This document shows, piece by piece, positions 45,843 to 58,622 of a DNA stretch of 64,000 nucleotides. The translations under genes were made by a program, and so were the position numbers. The stretch covers positions 248,001 to 312,000 of the forward strand of contig JAKOGI010000005.1 in the NCBI GenBank assembly GCA_029747015.1, read 5' to 3'. Positions within the stretch are counted from its first letter, which is position 1, and each line of letters starts with the position of its first letter. Origin of the DNA: Carnegiea gigantea. Taxonomy: Eukaryota; Streptophyta; Magnoliopsida; Caryophyllales; Cactaceae. The notes beneath the pieces are model-generated. The model was not told the DNA's origin. It worked only from the letters and a program-made list of their open reading frames with translations, and did not search any database.

Positions 45843-48701
45843 AATAAATAAAACAAAAATAAAATCAAAGGAGGTTTGATTAATACAAGAAAAATCTAGA
45901 AAAGAGGTATGTGTCAAGAAATAAAAGAGGTGGATAAAAAAAGGAAAAAGAGTAAATATCATAACTTAGGCTAGATGAAATTAAAACCCCAAATCTAACA
46001 AAATTTAATTAAACCCCCAAAACAGGCCCCCCTGCTCTGCTGCGCGACCCCCCTGCTCTGCGCCTCCCCTACAGCCTCCCACACGCCATCCGCCGGTCGT
46101 TTTTCGTCACCGAAAACTGACACCGCCGCTTCTCCGGTCGCCGGTCGTCCCTACAGCCACCGCCATCCATCGGTTTCCACCCCTCCTTGAGTGTGTTCAA
46201 GTGATTGGGACGTGAAATCCTAACTCCCACTTGATTCGACTTTATTCTTTTATGCTAAGATTTTGATAGTAGATGGTGTAAATATCATTAATAAGTGTTT
46301 ATTTGTTAGTTTCTTGAATTATTTTGGATGATTGAATTGAGTTGCAAATTGAGGAAGGTGATGAGTAAGGGTTGAATGTGATGCTTGAATTTGAGTTTGA
46401 TTATGATGATTGATGATATTTAGATTAGTTTCATGAAAGGATTAAAGGTAATTTGTGAGTTATATTTGTGGGATATGTTGTTATGGTTTAAATCATGGGT
46501 TGGTGATTAGGATGGAAACTAAGTTGTTATGTGATTTAATGGGGTTTAAAGGGATGTTAATACCTAATTTAGTGAAATTAGAAGACAAAAAAAGTTCATT
46601 GGATAGGTGAGTTGTGATCATGAGATGGAAGGATTAGGGTTAGGGTTTGAATAAGGTTTAAGTCAATCTTATTGACTCATTAAGGTTTAAGGAGCTACGT
46701 GGTAATGAAATGAAAAATATATGTATGTATATATATATGAAGTTAATAAATTTTATGTTTTGACTGCAATTAAATAATTAAGGGTTATGATTTAAATAAG
46801 GATATAGGATTGATTTTGGGTTAATTAGTGGGTTACGCAAAGTATAATGGATATTTGAATGAAAGTAATGAGAATTGGGTAATTGAAGTTTGGGGGTGTA
46901 TATTATCATTGATTGGTGAGTGAGGTTAAGGTTGAGGTTTTAATGAGAAGTTAAGCCTATTTAGGCTACTTAAGTGCGTTAGATTCGTATTAATTGATAT
47001 TTGAGTGAGGTTAGTCGGTCATGCATGTGTTAGAAAGGTATGTGTGATCATGGATACAGTGAATTAATGTTCTTGGATAATGTTTATCTTAATTACGTTC
47101 ATTTTCAATTATGTAGTTTCATTAGTGTTTCAATAAGAAATTCATGCTAACTAGATGGGAATGTGTGTACATGAAGTGACTAAGAGCATATGTTATAAAT
47201 TAGTCATCAAGTTAATAGAGGGAGAGAAGGGAATAAGTAGTTGTAAGTTGAATAGCTAACGTAACATGTCTTGTGGGTTATTTCACAATAGTAATTGCTT
47301 GACTGGGACTCAATTTAAACCTGAACCCAAGTTCACAAAGTTACCTTAAACTGTATCGTAAACCAAAGTTTGATAATTAGAAAATGCTAACAATGATTCG
47401 TTAAAGAGGAAAACAATAACCGTAATCATATCGTTAATAACCACTAATACCAAAAATAATCGCAATTCTAATAATGATAATAATAATGGTAATAACGATA
47501 ATGACAATGTTAACAATAATAATGATCGATGACGTCATTATTAATGAACTCAAGATAAATTATACTAGTATGTCATTATTATATACATTAAAATATCATT
47601 AGTTGTGGGACGAAAAGGAACAAAAATAGAATAAAATAGAATCCAATTGAATTAATAATAGTGCTACATCCATGATAGAAAAAGAGAGTTCGAGAGGATT
47701 TAAATCATGTAATAAATCAAGAAATTTAATAAGGTTTTCTTAACCTTTCACTAATCAAGGAAAAATTTCGTCTCTGGAGCAGAAGTGAGATCACGTCAGT
47801 CGCTTCAAGCTGCCAGCGAACAATTTTCACTAAAAGAGAGAGAGATTTTCAAAGACCAGGTATGTACATTGCCTGTGCTCTTCGAAAACTCACATGTTTT
47901 CTCAACTATGCAAAATCACAATGATAATCATATAACGAATCAATTTATACAATGTTTTGTCACATAATTAAGTAGCCCCAGCAAACATCAATCAGCAGCG
48001 CTTATGCCCTTCAATTTACCCGCGCAATTGCAACTCAGGCTCTCTGATCGGCTTGGGAGGTGTGCACCTATCTCAAGATCGCTACAGATGTTAACAGGGG
48101 TTCACTTCCAGATAATAACTCGCAAATCAATTTTACTCATACATTCTCTCTCTCCTGTTTGCCAAACAAAACGTTTTGAAATGCGGTCACCCAACTGATT
48201 TAACTCAAAGCTTATTTTACTGCATAGAAATGTGCGTGTTGAGCTTCGGCTCATATTTCGAATGTTTTTGTGTTTTCTGTTTAGGCAAGGGCTTAGTGAA
48301 CAGTCCATCGGGCACGCCAGAGAATAGTAAGAAGTGAAATAAGGTTCTAAGTCTTTTGCTGGGGTCGCGCTAGTCAAGAGCTCAAAGTGATCCATGGGCT
48401 AGCATCTTTAGTATCTAAGGGTTGTGTAATCTTTTGAATATCGCATATTACTAATAAACTGTAATCGTATATTGAGTTGCAGGTGCAACACAACTTATGT
48501 AAATGCTTGAGTAGATGTCATTTCAATTTTGACATGAGGCGCGCAATTAAATGGCCAACCCAATGGTACCCGTAGTTCAGTTAGCCTTGTTCCATTACGG
48601 AACGGCGGTAATGCCTCCAACCAAAAGACTTCCACTGTTAATCAATAATGCATGCATAATTAGGTTAAACTAATCAGGCATTATGAGTTGGGGGCATTAC
48701 A
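45305..48701 (+). mobile_element. Solo LTR (3397 bp) of the same Ty3/gypsy family, TSD GTACG
   Basis: It begins TGCAACGACCTGAATC and ends GAGTTGGGGGCATTACA, matching the 3' LTR at 35773-29081 read on minus. GTACG flanks it on both sides (45300-45304 and 48702-48706). No internal region is attached, so it arose by LTR-LTR recombination. It lacks the LINE and MITE found in its relative. An (AT)30 microsatellite lies at 45781-45841 and a CCG-rich stretch at 46020-46180. Confidence 0.9.
45781..45841. repeat. (AT)n microsatellite
   Basis: About 30 uninterrupted AT units inside the solo LTR. Confidence 0.95.
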
Positions 48702-48706
48702 GTACG

Positions 48707-49990
48707 ACTATCTAAAGATATATATGTTTGTATGTTACATCCTAAGAGTCTACTTCGATACATGATTGTTTCATAAATATATAGAACCATAAATAATCAT
48801 GCATGTGGTAATTAAGATACCAGAAAGAACTTCAAATCAATTATTGATCAAACCCTAATTATCCATGAAACAACAATAAAAACTCCATCATCCATATGCA
48901 AATTGAACATCTAAATAGACCCCGAGGAAACCCTTAATTAGGCCCTTACAATGCTTTACACCACGTATAGCATAAGATATGCATACAACACAATTTTATT
49001 TAACATGCAACGATAGCTATTAATTCCCCAAAGCCCTTGGTAACTGATGTGCGCCTGCGCTTTTCAAACTGTGGAATATGTCGCAATACAAAATCAAACA
49101 TGAAAACTATCATTAGTATATATAACGAGCACACAATTTGACCTAACGTTCTATATTAACCGTAAATATCTCAAAAGTATACGATATAGCGTAATGTAAT
49201 AGATGGAACATATTTTTTGACGAAAATATAACCTTTGAAAAAGAACACAATTACGTACATTATCTAGCGTGCTCACATTATTGTAAGGGAAGTGTTCGAG
49301 CCTCATACAAAATGTGAGGGCAAGTTTCGCCTTTAATAATTAGAGCATACATGCAAGGACTATAATACATCACGAATACCTCTAAAAAGAATACTAGCCC
49401 TACAAGAGATTGTATCCAAACCCATGAATGTGCTAGGTGCTTTAATGCAATGTACAATAATTCAAACTCTTAAAAAAAGAAGTAGGATCAACTTTCTTTT
49501 ATTTAAATGTAGATGACAATCAATATCTTGTCCATGCACAAATTTTTGGGAGCAATTCTAGGCATGTTCACCTGTCTATTATGTTTGTTTTTAAAGATTA
49601 TGTGATTTTCCAATAGCGCGTAAATTAGTGGCAAAAGAGTAGCTAGGATTAAGTTGAAATCCCAGCCATAGCTAGCTAGCAATATGTGCAAATGTCCAAG
49701 AAGAGAACCCCAAAAGCAGGTCCTTCGTGAACATCAATTATCAAAACAATCGATCTTATCCCCAAAAAATGATCAAAATGATGGTGAAAAAATTTGTTAT
49801 TGTTTCCTCTGTGAGCTTGAAAATGTAATCTAATATTATTCAATGATCATCGATCTGCACTTTAGAGTTACAGATAGACTGCTCTTAAATGAGTCGTAGA
49901 CATATAGAGTATGGGCTTTTTGAATAGTGATAGTTTGATATGATGTTAAGAAATCAATTCAACCAAAAACTTAAATTATTTGTCGAAGGT
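48707..49990. other. Intergenic DNA, nothing recognised
   Basis: About 1.3 kb, AT-rich, with no long open frame, repeat end or RNA gene that I could identify. Confidence 0.5.
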
Positions 49991-50282
49991 TCATTTACTT
50001 TGTAAATTTCGCAACCCGGAAGGTGTTGTATAGCTATCAGTGAGAATTCCAACTATGCAAGCAAAGGTCGACAAAAGAGGAAATGATTGTGGAAAAGTAT
50101 GAAAGACTAAAATACAAAATGATCCAAACGAAAGGTGATAATGAGATGAAGTATGTACCTTGAAGGAGAAGCAAAGAAGCAGATTCATAAGCTGCATCCA
50201 GGTCCTTGCTTGGCTGCATGGGCATGTCCTTCTCCATCTTCCCTTCTTCCATCATGTCCGGATTAATCTTCTTCGTCATCAT
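49991..50282 (-). CDS. Candidate small two-exon gene, 61 residues, unknown function
   Basis: Exon 1 (50282-50159) starts MMTKKINPDMMEEGKMEKDM and runs to SASLLLLQ at a CAAG-GTACAT donor. Exon 2 (50052-49991) follows a TTGCATAG acceptor and reads VGILTDSYTTPSGLRNLQSK before TGA. The phases agree and the joined frame is 186 nt. A TATAAAA box lies about 25 nt upstream of the ATG (50306-50312), so the leader would be very short. The protein is Met/Lys/Glu-rich at the start with no signal peptide. I recognise no family; it could also be a chance frame or the 5' end of a decayed gene. Confidence 0.35.
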
Positions 50283-50305
50283 CCTTTTCACAAACTAAAA
50301 TCCAC

Positions 50306-50312
50306 ATTTTTA
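50306..50312 (-). promoter_or_regulatory. TATA box upstream of the candidate small gene
   Basis: TATAAAA on the minus strand, upstream of the ATG at 50282. Confidence 0.35.
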
Positions 50313-50984
50313 TAGCATTTCATTTTATTCATTCCTTTTAATTATCACTAATGATTAATCAGTCCAATTCATTTCAGATTTATCCAATAAGTAAAATTTG
50401 CATTGTTATATATATCCTTCTCGAAACCTGTAAATTAAACTTTGAACATCCAAACGGATAAAAAAGATGCCTTCTTTGTTAAAATTCATTCCAGTCACAT
50501 TACATATAATGGAAAAATAAAATTAAAGCCGTAATTATCGATGTCGTTACCATTGTTACATCCCCCCAAAAAAAGGCAAGATATGTCGCAAGGAACTTAG
50601 TATATGGTCCTAGGGGCATTCCTAGTGGTCTACTCGCGAGGAAAAAGGAAGAGAGAGAAATGAGATTAAGGCAAGCATTCAGCTCCACTGGAAGCCTCGT
50701 AGCTCGTGCCTCATGAGGTGACTCGCATACATGAGGAGGCTCCCAGGCTTCCCTTGCTTTTTTTTTTTTTTTAAATTTTTTTAATGTTTTCAATTAGTTT
50801 TCTTTTTTTTAATTCTAAAAATAAAGTTGTGTGTTGTGGAGTGGGCCCATGGGTATTATTTTATTTAGTGAGCCAAAGTGGTGAGCCTTCCATTTGAGAG
50901 AGTGAGGATTGTAAGGTAAAAAGTTAAAGAGAGGGTTAATGTGGCAGTAGTAGGTCCCCACCGGTGAATCAAATTTTTGGCTCA
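50313..50984. other. Intergenic DNA, repeat-like
   Basis: Contains T(14) and A-rich tracts and GTGGTGAGCC..GGCTCACCAC words that suggest an old inverted repeat near 50870-50985. Not classified. Confidence 0.3.
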
Positions 50985-51555
50985 CCACTGATTATACTCT
51001 TATCTTCTGTAGAAACTAGGTTAAGCATTTCCATATCCATATCTGCTGAATTTACTTGGGCTGATTTAAATCTAGCACCAAAGTCATTGGTGAGTATGTT
51101 TTCAATTTGAGCAGGCTCCTGCACCCACACTCCCGACCTATCTTTTAGTTTCATAATTTTACTTCTGGTTTTCGTTGTCTTCATGGTCTGATGGAAAAAG
51201 CGAGAGCTTCTATCCCCATTAACAAGTCATTCTTTTCTTGCCATTTTTCCCCAATATTTTTGGTTGAACAGATACATTTTTCTTTGCTTAATAAGTCTAT
51301 AGTGCCAATTGTTCAACCTAGCACTATTTGGATTTTGTATAAGTTTTTCCTCAACATGGAGGAGTTTCTCCGCATTTTTTTCCAATTTGTGCTTAAAATT
51401 TCCAAAAGTAGTTTTACTCCAGGACTTGAGATCAAGTCTTGTCTTTTTAGTCTCTGTGTTGCTCTGCACATAGGCATTCCTCGTAGGTCCATTGTTCAAT
51501 TTTTCTAAACAATAGTATGTGTTTCTTGATACTGAGCCCAAGAATGTCGGCATGT
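50985..51555 (-). mobile_element. LINE fragment (endonuclease-RT linker)
   Basis: On the minus strand: RLDLKSWSKTTFGNFKHKLE, a helical K/E-rich segment, KYWGKMARKEWLVNGDRSSR and FFHQTMKTTKTRSKIMKLKD. This is the usual region between the endonuclease and RT domains of plant LINE ORF2. Both flanking domains are missing. Confidence 0.7.
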
Positions 51556-53102
51556 TCTTCTTGTGGCTGCAGTTGGTATACTACAACCCACGTACCATAG
51601 CAAGTTGCCTTAGGAACAGAACTAACAGAGTTCGTTCCTGTCACCAACAAAGACACCGAAGACACCGACAGTACCAAAATGCCCGATATAAATACAGAGG
51701 GCAAAAAGTAATATGAAAGCGAGAACACATCAAGAAAAGTCTCTCTTCCATCATCAAAATAGCCTCTTGGCTTTCAAAATAGGGCATTCGTTCGACAGCA
51801 GAATGCATATTTAGAGTCATCTGGCCAGACATTGATCTTTTCCAGCTCCAGAAATAGCATAGAATTGATACCCTGTAGACAGAAAAACACCCAGCAGCAA
51901 TAAATTCTGCCACCAGGAAAGTCAGACACTGCATCATAATACCAAAAGCCACATTAGGATTTTCATCCACTGGTACAAACAATATGGCAGCCCACTCATT
52001 TGGGCAGTGAAGATTGAGAAACAAAATAAAGAAATATAGATCATTTTATATTCAGATACACTTGTCTGATGATCCCCAAACATGGTGTTAGAAAGCAAAC
52101 AAGAGTGCTCAGTTCCTCTTTTCCTTGCAGCACTCCCAGGGGTAATCACCCAAAGTAAAGCGACAGCAGCCGAGATTTCATACAATATAATCCAAATTCC
52201 ATAGATAAATCGTGGTATAGCAAGTTCATAGAAAGACTTCAGAGATTAAAAAAACCGGGGGGAGGGGGGGGGGGGGCGCCTCAGTATGGAAACCATGTTT
52301 TCTGGACTGACTATATGCAACATTAATGATGAAAAGGATGGTCGCCCAGGAAATACTTTTCTGGCATCGCATCCATGATGCACAACACTTTTTGTCAGCC
52401 ACAAGAATATCAAAACTAAATCACGATAGGAAGTGCCATTGACCACGGGAAGTGGTTGCCAACGATAAACTTTGGAGAGTCATTAATTAGATTAATGAAG
52501 TTGATATCAAGCTTGTGAACTCCGTCAACATCTTTCAATGAGTCCATGGCTTTGCAGATGCATACCTCTCAATTGTCCAAGGACATTACAATTTTCTAGC
52601 AAGGTTATCTTGAATTTGACTTACCAAAATCACGCCATGCTCTCATAGGAAACACTGTCTATGTTGATTACATTCATTTGAAAAACCTAAAACGAAGTCT
52701 GAAACACTGTTTATGTTGATTACATTCATTTGAAAAAACTAAAACAAAGTCCAAGTTCAACACCGGGAACACAGATACGAGGAAATGCACGTATCAAATC
52801 ACAGATAACTAAACCTAGACCATCATACATGATTCCATAAGCAATCATCTCCTTGTGTGTATCCTTCACGACTGCAACTGAGCAGAAAACATGCACAACA
52901 GCCCTGGGTGCCAATTGGTCAACCCCCCCCCCCCCCCAAAAAAAACCCGGTTACCTGGTATTAGCCCAGGTTTTCCGGTGGAGGGGGGTGTTGCATAGCC
53001 CCAAAAAACCAGGAAAAAAGAAAGAACATCACCCTTTTCCGCGAATTATGAACACTAAGCCCTATCTAGTCGCTGATTTTTTGGCTGTGGCAATTAGTGC
53101 AT
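51556..53102. other. Downstream flank of the amidase gene
   Basis: About 1.5 kb. No gene recognised; the open frames at 51641-52185 (minus) overlap each other and show no family features. Contains a 52-bp tandem duplication and a C(15)A(8) tract at 52923-52945. The 3' UTR of the amidase must lie at its right end. Confidence 0.4.
52649..52752. repeat. 52-bp tandem duplication
   Basis: The unit starting GAAACACTGTCTATGTTGAT occurs at 52649-52700 and 52701-52752 with about five mismatches. Confidence 0.85.
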
Positions 53103-53240
53103 TTAACCTCGCAACTGGCGTGGAGGGTAGGTATCGCTTGGAGCGTGTGAGATCTTGTCATCAGGTCCAAGGTCATCTATAGGCGGGCGTTGCTTGTGAT
53201 GATTGGTTGCTGATTGATACGCCATGGCTAGTGCTAGAGC
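53103..53240 (-). CDS. Amidase exon 11 (last)
   Basis: Acceptor TTATAATGCAG, 138 nt to TAA. It encodes ALALAMAYQSATNHHKQRPP then IDDLGPDDKI and a proline-rich end. The paralogue's last exon has the same length. Confidence 0.93.
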   Translation of the reverse strand, partial: ALALAMAYQSATNHHKQRPPIDDLGPDDKISHAPSDTYPPRQLRG

Positions 53241-56200
53241 CTGCATTATAAGAGGCGATGGGATGAGATTAGGAAGAAACAACAGTAGTCTCAAATACAA
53301 GTTGAGCATGCATCAGTATAGATCACAAGCCAAAAAAATAAATAAGATAAGACTTTCCAAAGCAGGGGGTTCTACCGGTGTAAAATTTGCCTTCTCGCTA
53401 TGGGGTTATAAGTCAATTTCTCTATTAGGGCATTTAGGGGCCTTCTCTCCTTCCGAGCCCTCCGTCATCAAAATGTCACTTAGAAAAATGGTTTTTTTTT
53501 TTTGGGGGGGGGGGGGTGAGACTCACTATGTGATCATGCTGAGGAGGAGCATAGATGCCAGTTGTGACGGTTCTTCTCCTTCGGATGTCATTCGAAGGAG
53601 GGTTCTCTATTGAGGAAAATCCAACTGGTACAACCATTACAGGCATGCCGACAAGGTTTCCAACGCTAACTTTCTCCCAATCAGTTGCATTACCAATGAA
53701 TGCATCAACTGTGAAACTTTCTCGTACTTCTTGAATCAGCCTTCCTCTTGCTCTCTGTGCCTGCGGAGAAAAGAAAGGCACATATTCTAAAGTAAGACAG
53801 CCAGAAGAACTGAATTGAAATTATCAGATGCACAACAACAGGAGATAAAAATATGCAAGTCAAATCCAGGTGCATCCCAATTCCCAAGTCAACCGTTAAA
53901 AGCTTACAGGATTCAAGTTGCCCATTGCATCAAAGGTCGTTGGATTCAAGTAGCAGGTCCAATTGGGTTGATAACTTCACCCTGTAGTCACGTTCATTGT
54001 CTAGCTCTGGTTCCCTCAGGCATGGTCTTTCAAATAAGATTGGTCCACTATTCAGTCAGTCTGTGAAAGGACTCTACGACCGCATTTTGTAGCAAGAAGG
54101 ATTTCTTTTTTTTGGGGGGGGGGGGGGGGGACTTGGTAAGCCTCTATCAAAAGACAATTATTGATCATTGGACAAAAACGTTTAGGAATTAACACCCTTT
54201 AAGATCCATACAACAGCAGCTTTGCCTGGAAGAAGCACATAAGCATTTCAATAAACAAACATGCGTTTTAATTTCTGCATGCACTGCTCAACCTTCCACG
54301 GGGAAGAATTTCCACCATTCTAGATGCATCCTCAACGTGGAAAAACCCTCTTCTATTCCCCCCCCCCCCCAAAAAAAAACAAAAAAGGAAAGGCTTAACG
54401 GTCAATATAAAATGAATGATTAACCTGCAGATAATCTACAGCCGGAATTACTCGTGCACGACGGAGCTCCAATGGCCATTGATCCTGGGCTTCAAATGCA
54501 TCATCCAGCCCAGCACGTTGCCACTCATCAAAGTGTGCTAACATATCCACGTCCATTGTGAAATTTAAGATTCCTTGAGCAGAGTCGACAGTGTAATTCA
54601 ATTGGAAAGGAACCATGTTCACACCCTTAGATACAAGAATATCAACAACCTGAAATTTCAATTCAGAGAAAAAGCAAATTGCGTTAAAAGGACGTGTAAA
54701 TTCTCCAGCATGGACAAAACTGGCCTTAAGCATTTACTTTGGTGGTTATCCTGCCATTCCCGGATAGCGTCTCTAAATCTTGGCTTAGCCTACCCCAAAC
54801 ATTGACCTCCACCACTACTTGGGGCCCAGCCTCACAAATCCACCGAGGCTTGTCATAGTAATTATTTTTCACATTGAAAACTCCTTACACCAAGATAAAG
54901 ACTAGGGCATGCTTAGTCACCTCCTTTTCAGCATCTTCAAGATATCCAACAGTAAGCTTTGAGATGTCAACAGAGAACGGGTCACCAAAGGGCATATCAC
55001 TTGAAGACAGGTCATCTGGATCCTTCCCTCGAATGATGTCCAGGATGATTGCACAATCTTCAGCCGTTCTGCAAAAGGGTCCAAGCTTATCCTGTTTGAT
55101 AGACAGAGGTTAAGCAGCAAGTACCATCAAAAATAATACAACGTATGAAGAAACTGAGGTCTCACGAGGCTTTCTGATATGCTCATCACACCAGTTCGAC
55201 CAACAGTACCGAAAGTTGGGCGCAAAGCCGTCACACCACAATGAGCAGCAGGGTATGTCATAGAGCCAGCAGTTTCAGAAGCAATAGCAAATGGTACCAT
55301 GCCTGCCATCAAAGTAAAGCAGCGCCTTCGACTATCAAGACAGGCAATCGATGAAACAAGATGTGATCCTCTTCCTAGGATATGACTTCAGTCACAACTT
55401 ACAATCAACCCAACATCCATCCCAACAAAACAGGAACTCAGAAAGCTGAAATGCAAGCAGACTTATTCTAACCCTGTGGCAACAATGGCTGTTTATGATA
55501 GATCATACACCCACGGAAACATATTTAAAAACGTAAGTGCTAAAAGGATTTTCAACAGGTCTAAATGTACAGAAAAGTAACTGTGAGGGAGAAAAGCAGA
55601 AAGACTTCAGGAGGGTTTTCTTGTATATGCTTCCAGTATAAGAAGGGGAGCTGAAAGTTGAAGCAGAATGGTGAATGATACAAAACAGAGATGACTCACA
55701 ACTCAGAAGTAGGACCAGACTTTTCCAGTGCATAGGAAACACAGATCTAATCCAGGGGGAAAACCTGCAGAAGTACAGGCGGCCGGCCCAGCGGATGAAC
55801 CAGTAGAATACTCCTCGATGTTCCACGGGTTCCTTGTTCTGCCCCCAAACCAAATGTCATCATATGCCAACGATCCACTAACGAGCTTTGCAACAGGAAC
55901 TCCACCAGCAGATTTCAACCTGACACACAGCACAGCTATATATAGATATGAAGTATGCAACGCTGCACATTATAACTGCACATCAGAACTCCTAAAATGC
56001 AGCCCCTTCCATCCCACCCCAACAAGTAAGAACCTTTAAAAAATGGGAACAGGACAGAAAACAAAGGTGACACAAAAGCAACTGCTGTTGTTTCAGGGCA
56101 CCGTCTTCCTAAAAACTAAGAAAATCTGATCACCTGAAAAGAAACGTAATACCTTTTGTAGACCCAAGCTTCCATGTCAACCACTTGTTCTTTGAAACTG

Positions 56201-58573
56201 CCTGAACCCCAAGTTGTTTTATAATCTGGTACTGCAATTATATCTTTCAGTCCATAAGGAATCCCATGGAGAGGACCTACAAGATTTTTTTAATATTTGA
56301 ATCACGTTGATCATATGTCTCAATGCTGATAATTGCAAAAGACTGAAAGAGTAGAGCAAAGATTCTACTTTCTTCACTACATTCTGAACAAGAAATTATC
56401 ATGGAGTTTCCATTATGAGACCACCCTGTCAAACATAAACATCTGTAGTCCGCACAGAATTAGATTGAGCCCCCAGTTATGCCACTCAGACTTCCAATTT
56501 CACCTCAAGCGGTGGGACAGTCCCCCATACTTCATTTCAGACTCAAAATCATGCAAAATTTACAGAGAAACAGCAAGCCTGACACCTCAACATGTGCACA
56601 TGTTGGACACTTACAGCCATCTCCAAGTAACAAGTTTCGACTTTGCTTACTTGATACCATGAATAGTAATTTCCACTTGGGTCAGGAAATTTATGCTGGT
56701 TAGCATACATTTTCAACAGACTGATAGCATACCTAAATACACTCCCTGGGAAAGCAGCTTATCTGCCTCTTTTGCCTGCTTGTATGCTAGTTCTTCTGTT
56801 ACAGTGACAACTGCTTGAAGAGTGGGATTATACCTAACAAAGACGTCAAATGAATAACTTGGAGTCTTGGAAAGAAGGATACTAGTGGAAAGATACTATA
56901 CGTCACTACTGAACATTCCTCGCTCAAGAGACCCTCCCTACCAAGAGCGGAGAATGCTACAAAAATAAAGATACTCTATCACACCTCTTCAATCTCCTGA
57001 GAAAAATCTCCGTGAGCTCCACAGAAGAAATCTGTTTTGACTTGATAAGCTGCCCCAGTTCGAGGATCTGATCATATGCATATCCAAAGATGGGATAAGT
57101 CAAAATGTATTGATGAGTGACATACACCAAAGCGATGACGCAAATCAATACGAACAAGTACAAAAATCTCACACTCATGAAGGCAATATCTTCTTCATTG
57201 TCCGGCCTCTGAACATCGGGATATGAAGGATAGACAAAGGATTTCTTCACAGATTCTCCTTGTTTAGCAGCCCAATCAGAGTGGAAAACTAAAGCAGATG
57301 GATATTTTAATCCTCCATTTGACTTGGCAACCAGTTTGCGATTGGCTTCAAAAATAGGAACATTGAACTCTGATGCCTCTTTCACTATGTCCGCCATCTG
57401 GATTGACAGATAAAACTTCCAATTTAATTGCCTCAATGATCAAGGATATTAACTAGCATCATAAGATGTATTATTTTGAGATAACATGATTTGAGAGAAA
57501 CACTTGGCTTGGGCTCAAAGAATACTACCTTTTCATGGGTAAAGAAACCTGCATCAAGCATTTGAAATGCTTCTTGTAAGGAAAAACTGCCACTAGCATA
57601 TTTGGCTCGTTTGCTACAAGCCTCGGAGTTGAAGTTCTTGCTGTTCTGGTGTAAGAATGCAGTATTAGCTTACATAAGGAACAAGAACAACGAGTCTCCA
57701 TCGCTTTTATCATTAACCAAGAGGGGACAATCCTCCACCAATGCTAGAGCAGGAAGCCAGGAACCATATGTAATGGTGAATGAGAGAAAAGAGCAAAATT
57801 CATGGTTACTGACATGACTCAATGAGTAAATTTCCATCTGTCTACAAATTGCATAGTTCAAATGTACGGTTCTCACACTGACACAACAGCAAGAAATTAT
57901 ACTGTTAAATATACTCTTCCACTCAGTCTAATCTGCAAAATGGCAACAACCTCCATTCCAAACCATCTACCACCCCCACCCCCCAAAAAAAAAATAAAAA
58001 AAGCAATCGTCTTTAGTATAAATGTTGCATGAAATCAACAAAACGGGATAAAGGGTACCAAGGGTTCAGCCTGGCACTTTGCATTACCTTGGAAGGGATC
58101 GGGAGTGGGAACCAACCCGCAGTTTTTGCCATAATATTTGCCAGAAGTTCTTAGAGATATTAACCTGCTTTTGTGAAATTGTTAGAATGACTTCATCGCT
58201 GAAGCCTAATGATATGGACAATGTATAACAAAAATGACTGTTCCTTGCTCCAATCTAGTTGATCATAGATGATTCCTTCACAAGGTCAGAATTGTGAACT
58301 TACATACACCTTCATTTTCTTATTTGCTAAGGCCGGGTTTCATTCATGGTCAATATTTAATTACTAATTGGTTAGAGTTCCTAACCAGATTATTACATTC
58401 AAATGTAGTAAGAGTTTAGTGGCATTGTTTAGATTATGATACTCAAACATGGAAGTATGCAAGAGCATTCATGAATCGAATAGCAACATCGCAAGAAATC
58501 AACGAATCATGAATCACTAGCACGAAAACATTCAATCATCCCATCCATCATCAGTGCAAATTTCATAGCATAC

Positions 58574-58622
<49 letters not shown>

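Noticed and set aside
51641..52185. Cys/Phe-rich open frames downstream of the amidase as a gene
   Set aside because: Two frames overlap, no splice-compatible neighbours, no recognisable motif; likely 3' flank or intergenic noise.
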